NCBI RefSeq assembly: GCF_900090225.1
Contig: NZ_FMHY01000002.1
Span: 4,278,001 to 4,342,000, forward strand
Source: Micromonospora eburnea
Lineage (GTDB): Bacteria > Actinomycetota > Actinomycetes > Mycobacteriales > Micromonosporaceae
Direction: 5' to 3'
DNA length: 64,000 bases
Position numbers and translations under genes: made by a program. The notes beneath the pieces were generated by a model, which made no database searches, had not been told where the DNA came from, and saw only the letters and a program-made list of their open reading frames with translations. Shown here piece by piece: positions 32,603 through 39,903 of the stretch; position 1 is the first letter of the stretch; each line of letters begins with the position of its first letter.

Positions 32603-32974
32603 ATGGAAGGCGTGGGAACTGCGAAAACTACTGCACCTGCCATCTCGCCCCTGGCCGGCGAGCCGATCAGGCGTGCCGATGCCGAGCGGCTCGCCGGAGT
32701 GCTGAAGGCGATCGCCGACCCGGCCCGGCTGCGACTGCTCAGTCTGATCCAGTCCGCTCCGGAGGGCGAGGCGTCCGTGAGTGACCTCACCGCGCCGCTT
32801 GGTCTCTCCCAACCGACCGTGAGTCATCACCTTCGGATCCTCACCGAGGCCGGCCTGATCGAGCGCGAGAAGCGGGGTGTCTGGGCGTACTACCGGCTCG
32901 TGCCGTCCGCGATCGCGGCGATCGCCGACCTGTTGACTCCGCCGCGCAAGCGGGCGACGAAGAAGGCCCGCTGA
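32603..32974 (+). CDS. ArsR-family regulator (third), no Cys motif
   Basis: The 123-residue winged-helix protein has LAGVLKAIADPARLRLLSLI, recognition helix LSQPTVSHHLRILTEAGL and wing EKRGVWAYYRL, very like the first ArsR. At the place of the Cys-x-Cys helix it reads EASVSDLTAPLG, with Ser for both Cys, and the protein has no cysteine at all. It therefore cannot sense arsenite by thiols and may respond to another signal. The start is uncertain, since a GTG nine bases on is also possible. It converges with the nirK gene, 22 bases apart. Confidence 0.85.
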   Translation: MEGVGTAKTTAPAISPLAGEPIRRADAERLAGVLKAIADPARLRLLSLIQSAPEGEASVSDLTAPLGLSQPTVSHHLRILTEAGLIEREKRGVWAYYRLVPSAIAAIADLLTPPRKRATKKAR

Positions 32975-32996
32975 ACGGCGCTCAGGGCCGCGGTGG

Positions 32997-34418
32997 TCAC
33001 GACCGCACCTCGAACATGCCGCGCGCGCCCCGCTCGGCGTCCACCATCGAGTGGCTGACGAACGGGTAGTGACCGGGCGCCGGGAAGGCCAGCTCGACGA
33101 AGCCGCCCGCGGCGGGGCTCAGCGGCAGCACCTGGGCTCCACCGGGGTCGGTCGGCCTGCTCTCCCAACGGCCTTCCCGGTAGACGGTGTCGAACTGCGC
33201 GCCCACCACGTGGAAGGACGTGTCCCGGTTCGGGCCGGCGTCGAGCAGCCAGACCCGGACGCGCTCGCCGACCCGGGCGGGCAGCGGACGGTGGGCGTAC
33301 TGGGCGACGTAGCCGTTGAACACCACGGCGTCGGGCCGCTCCGCCTGCATCTTCGCCAGGTCCCCCGGTTCCCCGTCCGGGCCCAGGTAGAGCTCGGACT
33401 GCACCAGAACGTACTCCCGCTGCACCGGGGGCAGGTCGGGCGGGTCGATGATCACCGCGCCGTACATGCCGTTGCCGATGTGATGCAGCATCGGCATGGT
33501 CGAGCAGTGATACATCCAGATGCCGGCCCGGGTGGCGGTGAAGCGGTAGGTGAGCCGCTGTCCGGGGTCGATCGGGCGCATCACCTCGTCGGGGGCGACG
33601 GCCCCGGCGTGGAAGTCGATCCCGTGGTCCACGGTGCCCTCGTTGACCAGGGTGATCTCGAACGTGTCGCCGATCCGGCCCCGCAGCACCGGTCCGGGCA
33701 CGGTGCCGTCGAACGTCCAGAGCCGCTGGCGTACCCCCGGCGCGACCTCCCGGACCACCTCCCGGACGTGCAGTTCCCGCCGGTGCAGCCGACCCGGCGG
33801 GACGGGTGGGGCGGTGGCGTCCCGGGCGGTGAAGGTCGGTCCGGGGTCGGCCATGACGTCGATCGACTGATCCGGCGAGGCGGAGCCGGCAGTGGCCGGC
33901 GAGGCGGAGCCGGCGACGGTCGGCGAGGCGGAGCCGGCGGCGGTCGGCGAGGCGGAGCCGGCGGCGGTCGGCGAGGCAGCCGCGCCGGTCGGCACGACGT
34001 CAAGCGTCATGCCCGCCTGCCGGTGGCCCGGCAGTGAGCACCAACCCTCGGTCACCCCGCCGATGACACCCGCGTCGAGGCGGGCCGACTCGCCGTTGCC
34101 GATGAGCTTGGTGCGCGCGCCGCTGGCCAGCACGAGGTCGTGGCGGCGGTGGTCCCGGTTGGTCAGGTTCACGACGAGACGGTCACCGGCGGGTACCTCG
34201 ATGCGGGCGGGGTGGAACCGCATTCCCTCGGCGACCACGTCCACCGTCGTGGTGTGTCCGGTCGGTTGCACGGCACCGGCGGCCGTCGGTCGTTGCTCGG
34301 TCGGGCTGGTGACACGCTGCGCGGCCACGCCGACCAGCACGGCGACCAGGACGAGCGCGATGCCGGTGGTGGCGCCGGCAAGGGACCGGCCGGGCTCGGG
34401 CGACATGGACACGGTCAT
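32997..34418 (-). CDS. nirK: Copper nitrite reductase with extra N-terminal cupredoxin domain
   Basis: This 473-residue exported protein should reduce nitrite to NO. After an N-terminal membrane segment (ALVLVAVLVGVAA), a cupredoxin domain (about 55-145) keeps the type 1 copper residues in DHRRHDL and GWCSLPGHRQAGM. A repetitive GSASPTAA linker follows. The two NirK domains have HGIDFHAG (type 1 His, catalytic Asp, type 2 His), MYHCSTMPMLHHIGNGM (His, Cys, His, Met), TSFHVVGAQFD and YPFVSHSMVDA, matching all NirK ligands. N-terminal cupredoxin-NirK fusions are known in other bacteria, where the extra domain may pass electrons. It is last in an operon with two membrane proteins and a regulator, overlapping the upstream gene by ATGA. 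Confidence 0.85.
   Translation of the reverse strand: MTVSMSPEPGRSLAGATTGIALVLVAVLVGVAAQRVTSPTEQRPTAAGAVQPTGHTTTVDVVAEGMRFHPARIEVPAGDRLVVNLTNRDHRRHDLVLASGARTKLIGNGESARLDAGVIGGVTEGWCSLPGHRQAGMTLDVVPTGAAASPTAAGSASPTAAGSASPTVAGSASPATAGSASPDQSIDVMADPGPTFTARDATAPPVPPGRLHRRELHVREVVREVAPGVRQRLWTFDGTVPGPVLRGRIGDTFEITLVNEGTVDHGIDFHAGAVAPDEVMRPIDPGQRLTYRFTATRAGIWMYHCSTMPMLHHIGNGMYGAVIIDPPDLPPVQREYVLVQSELYLGPDGEPGDLAKMQAERPDAVVFNGYVAQYAHRPLPARVGERVRVWLLDAGPNRDTSFHVVGAQFDTVYREGRWESRPTDPGGAQVLPLSPAAGGFVELAFPAPGHYPFVSHSMVDAERGARGMFEVRS
33874..33969 (-). repeat. Four tandem 24-bp units encoding the NirK linker
   Basis: The 24-base unit beginning GGCGAGGCGGAGCCGGC repeats four times with few changes, and a partial fifth copy follows. 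On the minus strand each unit encodes eight residues of the GSASPTAA type, joining the extra cupredoxin domain to the NirK body. The near-identity of units indicates recent slippage, so copy number may vary between strains. Confidence 0.85.
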
Positions 34419-35704
34419 CTCCGGGTGGTGAGCAGGACCCGGGCGGCCGGCACGAGGAACTGCACCAGCGCGGCGAGGATCAGCAGGGACGTGGTGATGC
34501 GGACGTACGGCGGGCTGGGCAGCGCGAAGACCACGAGTGCGGCGTTGGTCATCGCGACCCGCTGCGCGCCGTGCCGGTCCAGCAGGGCCGCGCGGGCCCG
34601 AGCGGGGGCCGGCCCGCCACCCAGAACCACCGGAAGCAGGTGGCTCAACGACCCGATGAGGACCTGCCCGACGAAGCCCACCAGCAGCGGGACGAGCACC
34701 ACGCCGAAGCGGTCCACCGCCGTGGTGGGGTCGGCGGCCGGCAGCAGCGTGGCCGCGTCGACCGCCAGGGCGACCAGGAGCCATCCGGCCGCCGCCGCCA
34801 GCGACCAGCTCGCGAAGGCGTACGGAGGGCGGGCGCGGGCGACCGCCACCGCCGGCCGGACGGCCACCAGCACGCCGAGCACGAACAACGCCAGTCCCAC
34901 GGCGGTGACCACACGCCACCAGGTGAGCAGGCCGACGCCGAGGAGCACCAGTCCGATGGTGGCCAGCGGCAGGGCCCGCACGGCGTCCCGGACCGCGGTG
35001 TCGGCCATGCGGATACGCAGCATGGTCGGCCAGAAGGTCAGCAGGGTGCCGAGGACGGTGAGGGTGATCCAGCCCAGCAGGTTGACGTGGGCGTGGAACA
35101 GCAGCAGTCGCGCCTGGTGGGTGCCGTCGCTCACCAGCATGCCGGCACCCACCGGCACACCGGTGAGCAGCGCGAGGCCGGCGACGAGGTAGTAGTGGAC
35201 GGTGACGCGGAAGCGGGAGGGCAGCGCCCGACGGAGCTGCCCGGCGAGCCAGGCCAGGTGCCAGACGAGCGCGGCGAAGACCAGGGCGGCGCCCGACACT
35301 CCGAGCCACGGCCGGTCGCCCGCCCCGCCGGTCAGTACGGCCAGCACGCCGACGTTCAACGCGGCCAGCCGCAGGGCCTCGCCCCGGCGGCGGCCGGGCG
35401 GCGGCGTACGCAGCAGCGCCGTGCTGAAGTGCGCCGACCAGATGACGATCGCGTTGGTCACGGCGCCGAGCAGGAGCAGGTGGATCGCCAGCCAGCGCCA
35501 GGTGGGCAGGAAGGGGTGGGCGAGACCCAGGCCCACGAGCCCCGCCAGGTACCCCAGCGGCAGGAGCCCGGCCCGGCGGTGCCAGGCCGATCGGCCGGCG
35601 GCCCTGGCGGGGGCCGCTCCGGCGGCGGGGCTGGACGGTGCGCGTCCGGCGTCCGGCGGCGGATCCGCGTCCGGGGTCCGGGGGGTCGGCGAGAGGAGGT
35701 CCAT
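34415..35704 (-). CDS. Multi-pass membrane protein of the nirK operon
   Basis: The 429-residue protein has about twelve hydrophobic segments. Conserved-looking His residues sit in helices (WSAHFSTAL, FHAHVNLLGWITLTVLG, GSLSHLLPVVLGG), as in heme- or copper-binding membrane proteins such as NnrS and heme-copper oxidases, to which it shows only a loose resemblance. It lies between nirK (ATGA overlap) and an NnrS-like gene (TGATG overlap). It may feed electrons to NirK or handle NO; this is inference. The ATG at 35704 has GAGAGGAGG in front. Confidence 0.75.
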   Translation of the reverse strand: MDLLSPTPRTPDADPPPDAGRAPSSPAAGAAPARAAGRSAWHRRAGLLPLGYLAGLVGLGLAHPFLPTWRWLAIHLLLLGAVTNAIVIWSAHFSTALLRTPPPGRRRGEALRLAALNVGVLAVLTGGAGDRPWLGVSGAALVFAALVWHLAWLAGQLRRALPSRFRVTVHYYLVAGLALLTGVPVGAGMLVSDGTHQARLLLFHAHVNLLGWITLTVLGTLLTFWPTMLRIRMADTAVRDAVRALPLATIGLVLLGVGLLTWWRVVTAVGLALFVLGVLVAVRPAVAVARARPPYAFASWSLAAAAGWLLVALAVDAATLLPAADPTTAVDRFGVVLVPLLVGFVGQVLIGSLSHLLPVVLGGGPAPARARAALLDRHGAQRVAMTNAALVVFALPSPPYVRITTSLLILAALVQFLVPAARVLLTTRR

Positions 35705-36864
35705 CAGTGCGCCGCCGGGGCCGCCGCGGCGGGGGCCACGGGTCGGGCCGGGGCACGGCCCGCGCTGTTGCCGGGGCGACCTCGGCCGCCCGGAGCACCC
35801 CGCATCGCGATCACGGCGCAGGCGAGGAAGGCGAGGACGGCCAACACGTTGAGCGTGCCGGCCACTCGCCACACCGGTTGGACGCCCAGCCCGTCACCGA
35901 CGACGACCCGCGCCAGCAGGCTGGCGTGCAGGAGGGCCAGCGGCGCGTACAGCCAGGGCCGGTAGGGCAACGGCCGCCGCAGCACGGCCGGCAGGATGAC
36001 CGGCGCGTGCACGAAGATCATCGACATGGTGAAGCCGAGGAAGAGGGCGTGCAGGGTGGCGTCGTAGCGGGGGCCGCCGGTGGCCGGGCCGGCGCCGGCC
36101 CACAGCAGGCCGGCCAGGGCCAGCCAGGCGTACCCGGCCAGCAGCCCGGCCGCGACGTAGCGGGGCAGGCCGACGCCGCGTACGGTGCGGCGAGCGACGT
36201 CGTACACCGCCAGCCACCCGACGGTGGCGAGCAGGCCGACTCCGAACAGCCGCGTCCCGGCCGCCGGCCACAGGGTGCTCGCGGTGGCCCCGGCGGTGAG
36301 CACACCGAGCGCGGCGCTGAACCAGGGAACCCCGTGCCGAGGTAGGGCGAGGTGGGCCAGTTCCAGGCGTTCCCCGGCGATGGTCGCCACCACGAAGGTG
36401 GCCAGCCAGGGGACGATCTCCGGCACGGTGCTGCCGGCGAGCCACAGCAGGGTGGCGGCGTACCAGGCGAACGCGCCGAGGCCCTGGGCCAGGAGCGAGG
36501 CACCGGGCTGCCGCTGCCAGAGCCGGCGGTAGATCAGCAGGAGCAGCACCCCGGCGAGCATGAGCAGCAGTCGCCCGGCCAGGGTCGGGCCGGTCAGGAC
36601 GAGTGTGACGGCACCCGCCCCGGAGCAGGCCGGCGCGAGCAGCGCCCGGCGGGAGCCGAGCGCCACCGCCCGTTCCAGCGCCACCAGGGTGCCGACGAAG
36701 CCGAGCACCATCAGCGGGCCGTGCACCTGTTCCAGGGGTGCCGCCGGGGCGGGCAGCGGCAGGTCGAGCAGCAGCAGTGCGGCGTACAGGCCGGTCAGCA
36801 GGGCGAACCCGCCGGCGGCGAGGACGGGGATCCGCCAGCGCAGCGGGCCCGGCCGGGCGGTCAT
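35704..36864 (-). CDS. NnrS-like membrane protein
   Basis: This 386-residue protein has about twelve hydrophobic segments with HGPLMVLGFVGTLVALERA, GERLELAHL and LHALFLGFTMSMIFVHAPVI, which recall NnrS, a heme- and copper-containing membrane protein that relieves NO stress. His residues in these helices could ligate heme. The tail is Ala/Pro-rich. It overlaps the regulator gene upstream (ATGA) and the next membrane-protein gene downstream. The match is by motif impression only. Confidence 0.7.
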   Translation of the reverse strand: MTARPGPLRWRIPVLAAGGFALLTGLYAALLLLDLPLPAPAAPLEQVHGPLMVLGFVGTLVALERAVALGSRRALLAPACSGAGAVTLVLTGPTLAGRLLLMLAGVLLLLIYRRLWQRQPGASLLAQGLGAFAWYAATLLWLAGSTVPEIVPWLATFVVATIAGERLELAHLALPRHGVPWFSAALGVLTAGATASTLWPAAGTRLFGVGLLATVGWLAVYDVARRTVRGVGLPRYVAAGLLAGYAWLALAGLLWAGAGPATGGPRYDATLHALFLGFTMSMIFVHAPVILPAVLRRPLPYRPWLYAPLALLHASLLARVVVGDGLGVQPVWRVAGTLNVLAVLAFLACAVIAMRGAPGGRGRPGNSAGRAPARPVAPAAAAPAAH

Positions 36865-37565
36865 CGGGGGTCTGCGTCGACGGGCGGCCGCCGCCGGTCC
36901 CGGGGGTCGACCTCGGGCATGGTCAGGCGGACCACGCAGGCGTCCGACGCGCCGAACGGCTCGACCACGGCACCGGCGGGCGGGGCTCCGGCGTGTTCGA
37001 GTGCCCCCCGCACGACTCCGACGTGCAGGTTGCAGATCGCGTCGGGGTTGCGGTTGACCAGTTCGAGGAAGGGGCAGGTGTGCAGGTGGATCTCGGTCCG
37101 GCCGGCGTCGGTGTGGTGCAGGCGAGGGCTGAAGCCGAGGCCGCGCAGCACACCGAGCAGGACGTCCGTCGGGTCCTCACCGGGTGGGGTGACCGCGGCC
37201 AGGTGCCGGCCCCAGTCCTGCCCGGCCCGGGTGGCCTCGGCCCGTACGTCACCTGCGGTGCGGCGGGACAGGTGGTCGAGCAGGGCGGCGGCCAGGGCCC
37301 GGTACGGCGCGGGCGCCGGTGCGTCCGCGATGGCGATCCGGTAGCGCCAGGCCGGCCGGCCCGGTTGGCCGCCGCTGGCCCGTGCCTTTACGAGCAGTCC
37401 GGCACCGACCAGCCGATCGAGGTGGGCGCGGGCGGTCGACGGGTGCAGACCGGTCCGCTCCCCCACCTCGGCGATGGTCACGCCGCCGTCGGCGGCCTTG
37501 ACGATGTCCAGGATGGAGACCCGGCTCGCGGTGCCCAGCGCGCGGTGCCGCTGCGTGTCGATCAT
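36861..37565 (-). CDS. Winged-helix regulator with C-terminal cysteines, nirK operon
   Basis: The 234-residue protein starts with a DNA-binding domain (ALGTASRVSILDIV, GVTIAEVGERTGLHPSTARAHLDRL). The C-terminal half has three spaced cysteines in HTCPFLELV, AICNLHVG and DACVVRL. This is the layout of SufR-like regulators that carry an Fe-S cluster. An Fe-S cluster would make a good NO or oxygen sensor in front of a nitrite reductase operon. It is first in the operon and is divergent from the hemerythrin gene across 82 bases with a palindrome, so it may control both sides. Confidence 0.82.
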   Translation of the reverse strand: MIDTQRHRALGTASRVSILDIVKAADGGVTIAEVGERTGLHPSTARAHLDRLVGAGLLVKARASGGQPGRPAWRYRIAIADAPAPAPYRALAAALLDHLSRRTAGDVRAEATRAGQDWGRHLAAVTPPGEDPTDVLLGVLRGLGFSPRLHHTDAGRTEIHLHTCPFLELVNRNPDAICNLHVGVVRGALEHAGAPPAGAVVEPFGASDACVVRLTMPEVDPRDRRRPPVDADPR

Positions 37566-37600
37566 TTCCCCGATCGGCCCTGTTCTCGTGGTTTCCACGG

Positions 37601-37620
37601 TAGTTAACGTTACAACGTCA
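37601..37620. promoter_or_regulatory. Candidate operator between regulator and hemerythrin
   Basis: The low-GC stretch TAGTTAACGTTACAACGTCA contains the palindrome TAACGTTA (37605-37612) and a repeated ACGT. It lies between the divergent starts and is the most likely binding site of the Cys-containing regulator. Confidence 0.45.
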
Positions 37621-37647
37621 TTCGTAGTAAAAACTCGGGGAGTCCCC

Positions 37648-38445
37648 ATGTCGCACTCACACAGCGGCGCCGACCTGGCCGCCGCCCGGGCCGTGATCCG
37701 CCACCACGCCCAGCTCGCGGCCGTACTCGACCGGCACGTCCGCAACCTCCTGGAAGCGGCGGAGCACGGCGACGACGTACGGGCGCAGGACGTCCGCGCG
37801 GACCTGCTCGGCTGGCTGCGCGAAGAACTGCTGCCCCACGCGGACGCCGAGGAGACCGCGTTGTACCCGGTGGCCGCCGACCGGGCCGAAGCCGCGCTGC
37901 TGATCCGGGGCATGCGAGCGGAGCACCGGGCCATCACCGACCTGGTGGCCGAGCTCGACGCCACCACCGAGCCGGTACGGCTGGCCGCCGCGGCACGGGC
38001 CCTCGCCGGCGTCCTCGCCGTCCACCTCGCCAAGGAGAACGAACTGATCGTCCCGCTGCTGGTGGACGCCGCGGACGTGTCGTTGGCGGCGCTGCTCGAC
38101 GGCATGCACGACCTGCTGGGCTCCTCGAAGTCGGCCGGTGGCTGCGGCGGTACCTGCGGGTGCGGTGGCGGCCCCGCCACGACGGACGCGGCGGCTCCGG
38201 TCCTGACCATCGACCCCCGGCTGGACGTCCGGCTGCTGCCGCACGACCGCCGGCACACCACGGTGCTGGCGGCGCTGGACGCCATGCCGGCCGGCGGGGC
38301 ACTGGTGCTGATCGCCCCCCACGCACCCCGACCGCTGCTCGCCGAGATCGAGGCCCGCTACCGGGGCAACATGGTCGCCGAGTGGCTTCAGGACGGCCCG
38401 GACACGTGGCAGGTCCGGCTGTCCCGGCAGCCGGACCCGGCCTGA
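37648..38445 (+). CDS. Hemerythrin-DUF2249 fusion
   Basis: The 265-residue protein has an N-terminal hemerythrin domain (about 8-160; VIRHHAQLAAVLDRH, HADAEETALYPV, EHRAITDL, HLAKENELIVPLL), whose His and Glu residues should hold a di-iron centre. A Gly/Cys-rich linker GGCGGTCGCGGG follows, then a DUF2249 domain (about 190-262; LDVRLLPHDRRH, YRGNMVAEWLQDGPDTW). Such fusions are common next to denitrification and NO genes. It is divergent from the nirK operon. CGGGGAG precedes the ATG at 37648. Confidence 0.88.
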   Translation: MSHSHSGADLAAARAVIRHHAQLAAVLDRHVRNLLEAAEHGDDVRAQDVRADLLGWLREELLPHADAEETALYPVAADRAEAALLIRGMRAEHRAITDLVAELDATTEPVRLAAAARALAGVLAVHLAKENELIVPLLVDAADVSLAALLDGMHDLLGSSKSAGGCGGTCGCGGGPATTDAAAPVLTIDPRLDVRLLPHDRRHTTVLAALDAMPAGGALVLIAPHAPRPLLAEIEARYRGNMVAEWLQDGPDTWQVRLSRQPDPA

Positions 38446-38501
38446 GCGAGTCTGCCGGGGCCGGGACGGTGCCCGCCAGGGCCGGCCGTCCCGGCCCCAC
38501 C

Positions 38502-38515
38502 GGGTCCTTCGACCC
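38502..38515 (+). promoter_or_regulatory. GGGACC-type palindrome before hemerythrin gene
   Basis: GGGTCCTTCGACCC is an imperfect copy of the GGGACC-N2-GGTCCC pattern that recurs before several nitrate and molybdenum genes here. It lies 64 bases before the start at 38580. Confidence 0.5.
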
Positions 38516-38579
38516 TGTTTCGCGCGATTCCAACCGCCCAGCGTCGGACCCGCCCAACCGCTACCGGGAGGTGGCATTC

Positions 38580-39020
38580 ATGTGCAACTACTGCGGCTGC
38601 CGGGACTTTCCGCTGATCGGCCGGCTCTCCGCCGAGCACGAGGCGATCGCCAACGCCGCCGGCCGACTGCGCGCCGCCATCGGCACCGGCGCTCCGGCCG
38701 CCCTGACCGCGCTCGACGAGCTGCTGGCCCTGCTCATGCCGCACACCACCACCGAGGAAGACGGTCTCTTCGCCGAGCTGCGCGCCGAGGGCAGCCTCGC
38801 CGAGGCGGTCACCCGACTCTGCGCCGAGCACCAGGACATCCACGGGGTGCTCGGCGGCGTCGACCGCCTCGCCCCGGACTGGCCGGCGGTGCTCGCCGCA
38901 CTGGACCGGCTGCACCGGCACATCGACAACGAGGAGCACGGGCTGTTCCCCGCCGCGGTGATCGCCCTGCCCATCCCCGCCTGGGACCGGATCACCCCGA
39001 CCGGGACGGATGCCGGGTGA
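38580..39020 (+). CDS. Hemerythrin-domain protein with N-terminal Cys cluster
   Basis: The 146-residue protein starts with MCNYCGCRDFP, placing three cysteines within six residues, then a hemerythrin fold with IGRLSAEHEAI, MPHTTTEEDGLFAEL, LCAEHQDIHGVL and LHRHIDNEEHGLFPA as iron ligand regions. The Cys cluster could bind a second metal or react with NO or thiols. GGGAGGTG precedes the ATG at 38580. It follows the hemerythrin-DUF2249 gene in the same direction after 134 bases that hold a GGGACC-type box, so it probably has its own promoter. Confidence 0.87.
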   Translation: MCNYCGCRDFPLIGRLSAEHEAIANAAGRLRAAIGTGAPAALTALDELLALLMPHTTTEEDGLFAELRAEGSLAEAVTRLCAEHQDIHGVLGGVDRLAPDWPAVLAALDRLHRHIDNEEHGLFPAAVIALPIPAWDRITPTGTDAG

Positions 39021-39058
39021 GCGGGTGCCCGCTGTCGGGAACGTTGTTCCTGTCGGGC

Positions 39059-39137
39059 CCTTTGAACCTGATAGCGCAAACGATTCAGGCGGGCTCCGGC
39101 CGAGCGCGTGATTCGTTTACGACATCAGGTCCAAAGG
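39059..39137. repeat. Long imperfect inverted repeat between convergent genes
   Basis: The 29-base arms at 39059-39087 (CCTTTGAACCTGATAGCGCA...) and 39109-39137 match each other's reverse complement at about 24 positions, with 21 GC-rich bases between. The arms are much less GC-rich than the surroundings. It lies between convergent stops, so it may end both transcripts; the size also suits a palindromic mobile repeat. A small GGAAC-GTT-GTTCC repeat lies at 39038-39050. Confidence 0.75.
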
Positions 39138-39261
39138 CAGCCGGAACCTTACCGCCCGGGCGCTCGGCGACGTAGGTGCCCGACCCCGAGCTGGCCGATG
39201 ATCCGTTCACGACCGCGCGGCAGCAGCGGAGCCCGCATGGCGGTGTGCCGGAACCCACGGG

Positions 39262-39726
39262 TCACCCCAGGTGCGCGGCGAGGACCACGAAGACCGCACC
39301 GATCAGCATGACCAGCGCACCCAGCCCCGTGACCAGGGCGGACACCTGCCACGCCTGGTACGCCCCGAGCAACGCCCCGCGCAGGGTCTCCCCCATGAAG
39401 GCGGTCTGCCGCAGCCGGTCCAGCCGCTGGTCGCCGCGCCCCGCGCCCATGCACTCCTCGGCGATCTCCGCGTACGTCCGGCCACCGGTGGCTCTGGTCA
39501 CGTGGTCGGCGATGAGTTCCGAGTAGGCGCGGGCCTGAATCCCGGTGCGTACCGGGGTCCGGGCGTACCTGGTGAGCGAGGCCGGCAGGTCGGTGGCTGG
39601 AAAGGCGATCCGCTGGCTGGCCAGCTCGTGGGCGATGCTGCGCCGGCCGAGGACACCCTGGGTGATCATGACGGGTCCGGCGACCAGCAGCAGCACGCCG
39701 GCGAGGGCGAGGAGGAGTGTGATCAT
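39262..39726 (-). CDS. Two-helix membrane protein of unknown function
   Basis: The 154-residue protein has an N-terminal helix (LLLALAGVLLLVAGPVMI) and a C-terminal helix (VTGLGALVMLIGAVFVVLAA), with a roughly 100-residue soluble part between them that has Arg-rich helical character (AEIAEECMGAGRGDQRLDRL). No family is recognised. A GGGACC-N2-GGTCCC box 60 bases upstream links it to the neighbouring nitrate and NO genes. Confidence 0.7.
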   Translation of the reverse strand: MITLLLALAGVLLLVAGPVMITQGVLGRRSIAHELASQRIAFPATDLPASLTRYARTPVRTGIQARAYSELIADHVTRATGGRTYAEIAEECMGAGRGDQRLDRLRQTAFMGETLRGALLGAYQAWQVSALVTGLGALVMLIGAVFVVLAAHLG

Positions 39727-39785
39727 GCAGACAGCCTGCTCCCGTGATCAGCCGTTCGGGAGGGCAGCAGGTCCCGACAGCGACC

Positions 39786-39799
39786 GGGACCCAGGTCCC
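39786..39799 (-). promoter_or_regulatory. GGGACC-N2-GGTCCC palindrome before membrane protein gene
   Basis: GGGACCCAGGTCCC has perfect six-base arms and lies 60 bases upstream of the minus-strand start at 39726. It equals the box before narK except for the two centre bases. Confidence 0.6.
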
Positions 39800-39903
39800 G
39801 CCCCGGCCGGGATTCGACGACCCACCGCCGCGCGAGGCGTCGGTGACCAGGGTGGGCGCGGCGTGGAGACGTCGCCGGCACCGCGACGGGCAGCCGTGCC
39901 GGC

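Noticed and set aside
32997..35798. A single 933-residue minus-strand frame
   Set aside because: Only the part from 34418 down encodes NirK; upstream it is the wrong frame of the membrane-protein gene. The ATGA overlap at 34415-34418 gives the true start.
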